Below are positions 7,020 through 13,315 of a stretch of 14,332 bases of DNA, one piece after another (position 1 is the stretch's first letter; every line of letters begins with the position of its first letter). The notes beneath the pieces are model-generated. The model ran no database searches. It saw only the letters and a program-made list of their open reading frames with translations, and had not been told where the DNA came from. The position numbers were made by a program, and so were the translations under genes. This DNA is from Bacteroidales bacterium (lineage in GTDB: Bacteria > Bacteroidota > Bacteroidia > Bacteroidales > UBA932). The stretch lies in NCBI GenBank assembly GCA_016283985.1, contig JAEENZ010000127.1:1-14332 (forward strand), given 5' to 3'.

Positions 7020-7789
7020 AACTCTTTACCTTTATCTTTAAGATCTCCGAGAGGATAGAAGGGAACCATGTTCTCTTCCATCCACTTGTTGGCCTTGTCC
7101 GGGCTCATGCGCCAGTTGGTGTTGCAGGTGGAAACTATTTCCACGAGGTTGGAGCCTTTGCCCTGCATGGAGTACTCGAATGCCTTGCGGATGGCCTTCT
7201 TCGCCTTGAGGATGGAAGGCACGTTCTGCACGCTCTGGCGGGTCACATAGCAGGTTCCCTCGAGCTGGGCGGCGATATCCGCCATCTTGAGAGGATATCC
7301 GTGAAGCTTGGGATCGCGGCCGTAGGGGCAGGTGACGGTCTTCATGCCTATCAGCGTGGTCGGAGCCATCTGGCCTCCGGTCATTCCGTAGATGGCATTG
7401 TTGATGAAGATGATGGTGATATTCTCGCCGCGGTTCAGGGCATGGATGGTTTCACCCGTGCCTATGCAGGCGAGGTCGCCGTCGCCCTGGTAGGTGAACA
7501 CCAGGCGGTCCGGCCAGAGGCGCTTCACCGCGGAGGCCAGTGCCGGGGCGCGGCCGTGGGCGGCTTCCTGCCAGTCTACATCTATATACTTATAGGCGAA
7601 CACGGCGCATCCCACGGGGGAGATGGCTATGGTCTTGTCTGCCATGCCCATTTCGGCGATGACTTCCGACACGAGTTTGTGGACCACTCCGTGGCTGCAG
7701 CCCGGGCAGTAGTGCATGGGCACGTCGTTGAGCAGTTCCGGCTTTTTGTATACCAGGTTTTCGCTCTGGATGATTTCTTCTTTTGTCAT
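7016..7789 (-). CDS. 2-oxoacid:ferredoxin oxidoreductase, beta (TPP-binding) subunit
   Basis: This subunit binds thiamine diphosphate and one [4Fe-4S] cluster. In 257 residues it shows YCPGCSHG with Cys28 and Cys31, PVGC with Cys60-61 region, the TPP motif GDGDLACIG at 102-110, and NNAIYGMTGGQ at 130-140. A further Cys in TCNTNW near residue 220 is a candidate fourth cluster ligand. Family members act on 2-oxoglutarate, pyruvate or branched-chain 2-oxoacids, and the beta sequence alone does not settle which. Its place with ilvE, ptb and buk argues for branched-chain substrates. The gap to the alpha-subunit stop is 12 bp, with no obvious Shine-Dalgarno site. Confidence 0.94.
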   Translation of the reverse strand: MTKEEIIQSENLVYKKPELLNDVPMHYCPGCSHGVVHKLVSEVIAEMGMADKTIAISPVGCAVFAYKYIDVDWQEAAHGRAPALASAVKRLWPDRLVFTYQGDGDLACIGTGETIHALNRGENITIIFINNAIYGMTGGQMAPTTLIGMKTVTCPYGRDPKLHGYPLKMADIAAQLEGTCYVTRQSVQNVPSILKAKKAIRKAFEYSMQGKGSNLVEIVSTCNTNWRMSPDKANKWMEENMVPFYPLGDLKDKGKEL

Positions 7790-7801
7790 AAGGCGCAGCG
7801 G

Positions 7802-8884
7802 TTAAAGTGTCATACTCTTGATCTGTTCCAGTACCTCTTCCGGCTCGGGGATGATGCCGCCGAGGCGGCCGTACCACTTGACGGGAACGTTGCACTCCAC
7901 GGCGAGGCGGATATCCTCCACCATCTGGCCGGCGTTGATCTCCAGCGAAAGGATGCCCTTGACCTTCTTACCGAGCTCGGCGATGACCTTGGAAGGGAAA
8001 GGCCACAGGGTGATGGGACGAAGAAGGCCCACCTTGATACCCTGCTCGCGGGCGATGGCGATGACCTTCTTGGCGATGCGGGCGGCACTGCCGAAGGCCA
8101 CGATCAGGTATTCCGCGTCCTCGGTCTTGTATTCCTCATAACGGACTTCCTTCTCTTCGATCACGCGGTACTTGGCCTGGATGCGGAGGTTGTTCTGCTC
8201 CATCTCCTCGGAACGGAGTTCGAGGGATGTGATGATGTTGGGCTTGCGCATGCCGATGCGGCCGGTGGTAGCCCAGGGGCACTCTTTGGCTATCTCCTCT
8301 TCCGTGCGGCGGGGCTTGAAAGGAGGAAGCACGACCTTCTCCATCATCTGCCCGATGGCGCCGTCGGAAAGGATCATCGCGGGATTGCGGTAGCGGAAAG
8401 CCAGCTCGAAGGCGAGATCCACGAAATCCGCCATCTCCTGCACCGATGCGGGTGCGAGGGTGATCAGACGGTAGTCGCCGTGGCCGCCGCCCTTGACGGT
8501 CTGGAAGTAGTCCGCCTGGCTGGGCTGGATGGTTCCGAGACCGGGGCCTCCGCGGGAAACGTTGACGATGAGGGCGGGGAGTTCAGCTCCCGCCATGTAG
8601 GAAATGCCTTCCTGCATCAGGGAGATGCCGGGAGAGGATGACGAGGTCATGACCTTCTTGCCGGTGGCGGCGCCTCCATAGACCATGTTGATGGACGCCA
8701 CCTCGCTCTCTGCCTGCAGCACCACCATTCCGGTGGTCTCCCAGGGCTTCTCCGCGGCCAGGGTTTCGAGAACCTCGGACTGGGGGGTGATAGGATAGCC
8801 GAAGTATCCGTCGCAACCGCAGCGGATGGCGGCATGGGCAATGGCTTCATTGCCTTTCATGAGGGTGATTTCTTTCTCAGCCAT
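7802..8884 (-). CDS. vorB: 2-oxoacid:ferredoxin oxidoreductase, alpha subunit (VorB, 3-methyl-2-oxobutanoate type)
   Basis: This is the alpha subunit (pyrimidine domain plus the following domain) of a ketoisovalerate-type oxidoreductase, which converts branched-chain 2-oxoacids plus CoA to acyl-CoA, CO2 and reduced ferredoxin. The 360-residue protein starts with MKGNEAIAHAAIRCG, has GYPITPQSE at 29-37, then the substrate-side ESEVASINMVYGGAATGKKVMTSSSSPG and the RGGPGLGTIQPSQADY segment. These are characteristic of VorB/KorA alpha subunits. The ferredoxin subunit is encoded just upstream (2-bp gap), and a strong Shine-Dalgarno site lies inside that gene's last codons. A 2-oxoglutarate (Kor) specificity cannot be excluded from sequence alone. 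Confidence 0.93.
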   Translation of the reverse strand: MAEKEITLMKGNEAIAHAAIRCGCDGYFGYPITPQSEVLETLAAEKPWETTGMVVLQAESEVASINMVYGGAATGKKVMTSSSSPGISLMQEGISYMAGAELPALIVNVSRGGPGLGTIQPSQADYFQTVKGGGHGDYRLITLAPASVQEMADFVDLAFELAFRYRNPAMILSDGAIGQMMEKVVLPPFKPRRTEEEIAKECPWATTGRIGMRKPNIITSLELRSEEMEQNNLRIQAKYRVIEEKEVRYEEYKTEDAEYLIVAFGSAARIAKKVIAIAREQGIKVGLLRPITLWPFPSKVIAELGKKVKGILSLEINAGQMVEDIRLAVECNVPVKWYGRLGGIIPEPEEVLEQIKSMTL

Positions 8885-8886
8885 GA

Positions 8887-9117
8887 CTATTCCTCCTTTT
8901 TACGGTAAACGGTGATGCAGCCGTCCGGGCAGACTATCGCACAGGACGTGCATCCGGTGCAGGTGTCCTCCAGGACGGTTTCGGCATAGTTGTAGCCCTT
9001 CTGGTTCACGTTTTTCGTGGTAAGGGCAAGGACGTGCAGCGGGCACGCGACGACGCACAGGCCGCAGCCTTTGCAGCGCTCGACGTCCACCACGGTCGCT
9101 CCTTTCATTTTTGCCAT
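8887..9117 (-). CDS. 2[4Fe-4S] ferredoxin subunit of the 2-oxoacid oxidoreductase (delta)
   Basis: This 76-residue ferredoxin-like protein carries two classical cluster motifs: CKGCGLCVVACP (Cys15, 18, 21, 25) and CTGCTSCAIVCP (Cys53, 56, 59, 63). One extra Cys67 follows in PDGC. It would carry electrons from the beta-subunit cluster of the oxidoreductase to free ferredoxin. The N-terminal MAKMKGATVVDVERC and the roughly 27-residue spacer between clusters fit the delta subunits of Vor/Kor complexes. It precedes vorB by 2 bp and follows the TPR gene by 11 bp. It is the only Fe-S ferredoxin protein in the window. Confidence 0.93.
   Translation of the reverse strand: MAKMKGATVVDVERCKGCGLCVVACPLHVLALTTKNVNQKGYNYAETVLEDTCTGCTSCAIVCPDGCITVYRKKEE
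8891..8898 (-). promoter_or_regulatory. Strong Shine-Dalgarno site for vorB within the ferredoxin gene
   Basis: AAGGAGGA on the minus strand encodes the last Lys-Glu-Glu of the ferredoxin subunit and lies 6 nt before the vorB ATG, with the ferredoxin TAG in between. It is the best ribosome binding site in the window, where most starts have none, and it suggests enhanced or coupled translation of the large alpha subunit. Confidence 0.75.
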
Positions 9118-9128
9118 AATAGTGTTAT

Positions 9129-9398
9129 TTATTGGTTGTACATATCTTTGTTGTAGAAGTCCAGGATCTCGTTCGCTATGTCCAGGGCCTGCTGCGCGGG
9201 GCTTTCCGGGTTCAGGTGGATGGCCTCCAGGTAGTTGTTCATGGCCATCTGCCAGTTGCCTTTCTTCCGCCAGGCGTTGCCGAGGAGATAGAAAAGAGTG
9301 TCGTCCATGACGCCTCCGCCCGCACGGTATTCCTCCAGAAGGGCGATGGCCTCGTCGGCCTTGCTGGCATCCAGGAGATCCTTGACCCTGTCCTTCAT
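9129..9398 (-). CDS. Small TPR protein in the oxidoreductase operon
   Basis: This 89-residue protein has one clear tetratricopeptide repeat at about residues 34-67 (TLFYLLGNAWRKKGNWQMAM, then NNYLEAIHLNPESPA), with flanking helices at 1-25 and 69-85. It has no signal peptide or membrane segment, so it should be cytosolic. The ATG at 9398 overlaps the ilvE stop by one base (TGATG). An open frame extends upstream into ilvE, but that part overlaps ilvE by more than 100 bp and is not credible. Its place between ilvE and the ferredoxin subunit suggests a scaffold or assembly role for the complex. That is inference from context only; TPR repeats bind peptides and do not reveal a reaction. Confidence 0.85.
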   Translation of the reverse strand: MKDRVKDLLDASKADEAIALLEEYRAGGGVMDDTLFYLLGNAWRKKGNWQMAMNNYLEAIHLNPESPAQQALDIANEILDFYNKDMYNQ

Positions 9399-10444
9399 CA
9401 CTTGGGCTCGTTCACGAACATGCACCAGCCGTAGGTATCCTCTTCGATACCCTTCTGGATGCCGATGATGCGCCTGTAGAGTTTCTCGCTGACAGGGCCG
9501 CACTCCTCGGAATACTTGTACTCGCGGGTGATGGTGCCGCTCTCGAGGGTGACCTTGTCGTCGATGCGGCTGATGGGGGTGATGACCACCGCGGTGCCGC
9601 AGGAGTTTACTTCCTCGAAAGTCTCGAGCTCATCGATGAATATGGTTCGGCGCTCCACCTTGAGTCCGAATTCCATCTCGGCCACCTTGCGGAGGCTCTT
9701 GTTGGTGATGGAAGGCAGCACGCTGGGAGAGTTCGGGGTGACGTAGCAGCCATGCTTGATGGCGAAGAAGTTGGAGGATCCGAACTCTTCGATGTGGGTG
9801 TGCGTGGCGCTGTCGAGGAAAAGGAGTTCTCGGTAGCCCATCTTGTGGGCCAGGTTGTAGGCATGCAGGCTCTGGGCGTAGTTGGCGCCGAGCTTATAAC
9901 CGCCGGAGCCGTAGGTGGCCGCACGGTCGTAGTTGCGGGAGAGCACCGCGGTGCCGGGCACCAGGGCCTTCGCACCGGAATAGGTACCCACGCCGGATGC
10001 CATCACGACAAACATCACGTCCCTCGAGGAATGAATTCCCAGCTGGGGATTCATGCCGAAGAGCACGGGGCGCAGATAGAGAGATCCGCAGCTGTCGGTG
10101 GGAGGAAGATAGTCCCAGTTGGCCTGCACGCACTTGACGCACATGTCCAGGAACATCTCCATGTTGGGAGAAGGCATGTCCAGATACTGGGCGCTGCTCT
10201 CCATGCGCTTTGCATTTTCGTCCGGACGGAACAGGCGCACGCGCCCGTCCACGCCGCGGAAGGCCTTGAGGCCCTCGAAGCAGCAGGGGGCATAGTGGAA
10301 TACTCCGGCGAAACAGTGCAGCGAAAGGTTGAAGTTGTCGGTAACTACCGGCTTGCTCCATTTTCCTTCGATGCAGGTGGAATAGACTATCGCGTTCGTG
10401 GGGTAATAACTAAATGATCTTTTTGAATAATCGATTTCAGCCAT
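9398..10444 (-). CDS. ilvE: Branched-chain amino acid aminotransferase
   Basis: This fold-type IV PLP enzyme transfers amino groups between Val, Leu or Ile and 2-oxoglutarate. The 348-residue protein shows FHYAPCCFEGLKAFRG (N-terminal phosphate and dimer region), RLFRPDENAKRM, LYLRPVLFG, the Schiff-base Lys at about residue 184 in GSGGYKLGANYA, and THIEEFGSSNFFAI with the conserved Glu. It belongs to the longer eukaryote-like (BCAT-type) branch. The start was placed at the ATG at 10444. An in-frame TTG at 10465 would add seven residues but overlaps the end of buk. The gap from buk is 10 bp. In this operon it should supply branched 2-oxoacids for the ferredoxin oxidoreductase downstream, although a biosynthetic role is also possible because the reaction is reversible. 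Confidence 0.95.
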   Translation of the reverse strand: MAEIDYSKRSFSYYPTNAIVYSTCIEGKWSKPVVTDNFNLSLHCFAGVFHYAPCCFEGLKAFRGVDGRVRLFRPDENAKRMESSAQYLDMPSPNMEMFLDMCVKCVQANWDYLPPTDSCGSLYLRPVLFGMNPQLGIHSSRDVMFVVMASGVGTYSGAKALVPGTAVLSRNYDRAATYGSGGYKLGANYAQSLHAYNLAHKMGYRELLFLDSATHTHIEEFGSSNFFAIKHGCYVTPNSPSVLPSITNKSLRKVAEMEFGLKVERRTIFIDELETFEEVNSCGTAVVITPISRIDDKVTLESGTITREYKYSEECGPVSEKLYRRIIGIQKGIEEDTYGWCMFVNEPK

Positions 10445-10454
10445 AGTTATAGTT

Positions 10455-11582
10455 TTAGTCTTCAATTATGTGGTCTTTGTTGTAAGTGTGTATCTTGGTT
10501 TCCCCGGCCAGGATCATGTATCCGTTCTCCGCCAGGGATTCGAGCTCGTTCTCGCCGGGATACACTCTGACGGGAGCGAGCCATTCCACCTTCTTGGTGA
10601 TGGCGTCCGTGATGGGCTTGCTGTAGGCCACGCCGCCGGTAAGGATGATCGCGTCCACCTTGCCGTCCACCACCGCGCCCTGCGCGACGATGTACTTGGC
10701 GATGTTCAGCACGAATGCTTTCAGGAACACTGCATATTCCTCCCTGCCCTCCTGGGCGCGTTCCACCACGACCCTCATGTCGTTAGTGCCGAAATAGGCC
10801 ACCGCTCCGCCCTTGCCTATGAGCTTTTTCTTGATCTCCTGCTTGGTGTACTTGCCGCTGAAGCACATGTCGATGAGCGGATAAGGGGGGCAGCATCCCG
10901 CCCTTTCGGGCGTGATGGGGCCGTCGCCGCCAAGGCCATGGGATGTGTCGATGACGCGTCCGCCGCGGTGCAGGGAGATGGTCACGCCACCGCCCATGTG
11001 GCAGATTATCGCGGTGGTATCCTCGGCTTTGCGGCCGGTATCACGCAGGTATCTGCGCATGATGGCGCGTGTGTTGAGGGCGTGGAAAAGGGTCCTGCGG
11101 GGGAATTCCGGAATGCCGCCCACGTGGCACTCGGGGAGCATCTCGTCCGCCATGGGAGGATCCGCCACGTATGCGACGCATGGACCGAAGGGACCGTCCT
11201 TGCCACGGGTGGCGTTGATCTCGCCGGCGATGTTGTCTCCGATGAGGGCGCTGAGGTTGCAGGCATGGTTGCCTTCCCGGCTCGTGGAGAGGACCTCGCG
11301 CATGTCGGCGTTCACGTTGTAGACGCCGGTGATGCAGGGGGTGAAGAGGCCGCCGCGACACATCACTATGTCGATGTCCTCCAGGCGTACGCCTATCTCC
11401 TTGAGCGCCTTCAGGATGGCTTCCGTGCGCATGCCGTCCTGGTCCATCACGTCCGCGAACTTCGAAAGCTCTTCGACGGAATGCTCCAGTTTCTTTTCCA
11501 GGATGCAGGCTCCGTCCTTGTAGAGAGCGAACTTGGTGGTAATGGATCCGGTGTTTACTACGAGAATGGTTCCTTTTGCCAT
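10455..11582 (-). CDS. buk: Butyrate kinase (branched-chain fatty acid kinase)
   Basis: Butyrate kinase belongs to the acetokinase (ASKHA) family and makes ATP from acyl-phosphate and ADP. The 375-residue protein shows the first phosphate-binding motif NTGSITTKFALY (Asn10), CRGG at 75-78, HALNTRAIMRRYL, and the glycine-rich ICHMGGGVTISLHRGGR followed by DTSHGLGGDGPITPERAG. Near the C-terminus IILTGGVAYS is the usual adenosine motif. Length and motifs fit Buk rather than acetate kinase. It starts 2 bp after the ptb stop, the classical ptb-buk pairing. Next to ilvE and vorB its likely substrates are isobutyryl-, isovaleryl- and 2-methylbutyryl-phosphate. Confidence 0.95.
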   Translation of the reverse strand: MAKGTILVVNTGSITTKFALYKDGACILEKKLEHSVEELSKFADVMDQDGMRTEAILKALKEIGVRLEDIDIVMCRGGLFTPCITGVYNVNADMREVLSTSREGNHACNLSALIGDNIAGEINATRGKDGPFGPCVAYVADPPMADEMLPECHVGGIPEFPRRTLFHALNTRAIMRRYLRDTGRKAEDTTAIICHMGGGVTISLHRGGRVIDTSHGLGGDGPITPERAGCCPPYPLIDMCFSGKYTKQEIKKKLIGKGGAVAYFGTNDMRVVVERAQEGREEYAVFLKAFVLNIAKYIVAQGAVVDGKVDAIILTGGVAYSKPITDAITKKVEWLAPVRVYPGENELESLAENGYMILAGETKIHTYNKDHIIED

Positions 11583-11584
11583 AC

Positions 11585-12493
11585 CTACTTCACGAAAGCG
11601 ACCGCCGACGCGATCGAATTAAGTTTGACATCCACGGAATCAGCCCTGGATGCAAGTACGCACGGGACCTTGGTGCCCACCAGCATGCCGGCCTGCTTCA
11701 CGCCTTTGATCATCTTGGTGTTGGCCTTCCAGAATACGTTGCCGGATTCGATGTTGGGGAAAAGCAGGCAGTCCGCATCTCCCGCCACGGGGCTGGAGAG
11801 CTTCTTGATTTCTGCGGACTCCTTGTCGACGGCAACGTCGAGGGCCAGGGGGCCGTCGCCTATGCAGCCGGGAATCTGTCCGCGGTCGCACATCTTGGCG
11901 AGCATCGCCCCTTCCATGCAGGCGGGCATGGTGTCCAGCATCTGCTCGGAAGCCGCGATGAACGCGATCTTGGGTTTCTCCACGCCGAAAGACTTCGCCA
12001 CGGAGATCAGGTAGCCCGCGATCTTCACCTTCTGGCGGAAATCCGGCAGAGGAACGACCGCCACGTCGCTGACGAACATCAGCTTGTGGTAGTTCGGGTT
12101 CTCCAGCACTCCGACATGGGAAAGCAGGCCCTTGGCGGGAAGGAGCCCGGTTTCCTTGTTCAGGATGCCGCGGAGGAACTTGTCGGTGGAGCAGAGGCCC
12201 TTCATGAGGACGTCGCCCTCCCCGTCATGAACCATCCGGACGGCCTCGGCCACGGCCTTGAGCTCGTCCTTGACGTCCACGACGGTGAACTTCGACACGT
12301 CTATCCTGCAGTCTTCGCAGACCTTGCGGATCATGTCTCCGTCCCCAACGAGCGTAACGTCCACGATGCCCAGGTCGCAGGCCATCGAAGCAGCCTCGAT
12401 GGTATGGCTGTCCACGGCCCAGGCGGCTACCATCCGCTTGCGGATACCTTTCGCCTTGAGTTCGGCGAAAAGCTCGTTAAACGATTTTATCAT
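11585..12493 (-). CDS. ptb: Phosphate butyryltransferase
   Basis: Ptb exchanges CoA for phosphate on short acyl-CoA thioesters, feeding butyrate kinase. The 302-residue length is typical (about 300). Family signs: an AVDSHTIEAASMACDLGIVDVTLVG segment near residues 26-50, DVLMKGLCSTDKFLRGILN, LLSHVGVLENPNYHKLMFVSD, and the C-terminal DCLLFPNIESGNVFWKANT, all characteristic of phosphate acetyl/butyryltransferases. The start at 12493 lies in a 26-bp gap after nagB, the largest gap in this directon. The gap holds a tandem near-repeat and a leader similar to that of iorA, but no TAnnTTTG promoter, so read-through from nagB is the likely source of transcript. Confidence 0.95.
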   Translation of the reverse strand: MIKSFNELFAELKAKGIRKRMVAAWAVDSHTIEAASMACDLGIVDVTLVGDGDMIRKVCEDCRIDVSKFTVVDVKDELKAVAEAVRMVHDGEGDVLMKGLCSTDKFLRGILNKETGLLPAKGLLSHVGVLENPNYHKLMFVSDVAVVPLPDFRQKVKIAGYLISVAKSFGVEKPKIAFIAASEQMLDTMPACMEGAMLAKMCDRGQIPGCIGDGPLALDVAVDKESAEIKKLSSPVAGDADCLLFPNIESGNVFWKANTKMIKGVKQAGMLVGTKVPCVLASRADSVDVKLNSIASAVAFVK

Positions 12494-12513
12494 TGGTTAT
12501 CAGTGGTTATTAG
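12494..12513. repeat. Tandem near-repeat before ptb; also leader motif
   Basis: TGGTTATCAG at 12494-12503 is followed directly by TGGTTATTAG at 12504-12513 (9 of 10 identical). Read on the minus strand this is the ptb leader, CTAATAACCACTGATAACCA, ending one base before ATG. It is very like the iorA leader AATAACCACATAACC at 1687-1701, which lies directly before its ATG. It could be a translation-enhancing unstructured leader or a regulatory site. Confidence 0.4.
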
Positions 12514-12519
12514 TGTATT

Positions 12520-13314
12520 CTATCGCATCTCCGCAGCCTCTACGGCCTTGAAGTACTTGTAGCTGTTCACCAGCAGTTCGCCGGCCGCATCCTCGTCGAG
12601 GACGATTATGCCGTCGGGATGGTTCTGCAGGGCGGACACGGTGTTCTTGTGGGTGATGGGGCCTTCGATGGCCTCTCCTATCGCACGGGCCTTCTTGGGG
12701 CCGAGGGCGAGAATAACGACCTCCTTGGCTGAAAGGACGGTCGCAACACCCACGGACATAGCCTGCTTGGGCACCAGGTTGACGTCTCCGCCGAAGAAGC
12801 GGGAGTTGACGCGGATGGTGTCGTCGGTGAGCGTGACCACGCGGGTGCGGCTCTGCAGGGGCGAGAAGGGCTCGTTGAAGGCGATGTGGCCGTCTTCGCC
12901 GATTCCGCCGAAGAAGAGGTCGAATCCGCCGGCCTCGACTATCTTCTCCTCGTAGGAAGCGCACTCGGCCGCGAGGTCGGGGGCGTTGCCGTCCAGGATG
13001 TGGATGTTGGCGCGGGGGATGTCGATGTGGTCGAAGAGGTTGCGATACATGAAGCTGTGATAGCTCTCGGGATGGTCGACGGCGATGCCGACATACTCGT
13101 CCATGTTGAAGGTTATCACGTTCTTGAAGCTGACCTCGCCGGCCTTGTTCATGCGCACCAGTTCGGCATACACGTCAAGGGGCGTAGAACCGGTGGGGAG
13201 CCCAAGGACGAAGGGCTTCTTCGAAACCTTTGCCTTTGCGTTGATCGCGCCGGCTATGCGGTGGGCCACCCACAGGGCGGCTTCTTTTGCGTTGTCTCTG
13301 ATTATAACTTTCAT
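12520..13314 (-). CDS. nagB: Glucosamine-6-phosphate deaminase
   Basis: NagB converts glucosamine-6-phosphate to fructose-6-phosphate and ammonia, bringing amino sugars into glycolysis. The 264-residue protein has LGLPTGSTPLDVY at about 37-49 (phosphate loop), FNMDEYVG with Asp72, and GIGEDGHIAFNEP with Asp141, His143 and Glu148. These are the same residues and numbers as in the well-studied E. coli enzyme. SRFFGGDVNLVPKQAMSVGVATVL and GPKKARAIG follow as expected. It starts one base after the stop of the NagB-like/PIG-L gene, so two amino-sugar genes are in tandem. It precedes ptb by 26 bp. Confidence 0.96.
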   Translation of the reverse strand: MKVIIRDNAKEAALWVAHRIAGAINAKAKVSKKPFVLGLPTGSTPLDVYAELVRMNKAGEVSFKNVITFNMDEYVGIAVDHPESYHSFMYRNLFDHIDIPRANIHILDGNAPDLAAECASYEEKIVEAGGFDLFFGGIGEDGHIAFNEPFSPLQSRTRVVTLTDDTIRVNSRFFGGDVNLVPKQAMSVGVATVLSAKEVVILALGPKKARAIGEAIEGPITHKNTVSALQNHPDGIIVLDEDAAGELLVNSYKYFKAVEAAEMR

Positions 13315-13315
13315 A

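Noticed and set aside
7301..8641. 446-codon plus-strand frame antisense to the beta and alpha oxidoreductase genes
   Set aside because: Same shadow effect; it crosses two real genes and has no recognisable motif.
9399..9503. Upstream extension of the TPR protein into ilvE
   Set aside because: It would overlap ilvE by over 100 bp with Arg/His-rich sequence; the ATG at 9398 gives a clean helical protein and a TGATG junction.
10470..12014. 514-codon open frame on the plus strand, antisense to buk and ptb
   Set aside because: It lies opposite two clearly conserved genes, spans their junction, and its translation (rich in His, Gly, Val, Asp, Ala) matches nothing I know. Long antisense frames arise from GC-rich third-position bias.
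12494..12519. Promoter or terminator between nagB and ptb
   Set aside because: I find no TAnnTTTG element and no stem-loop in the 26 bp, only a tandem near-repeat, so I did not call either.
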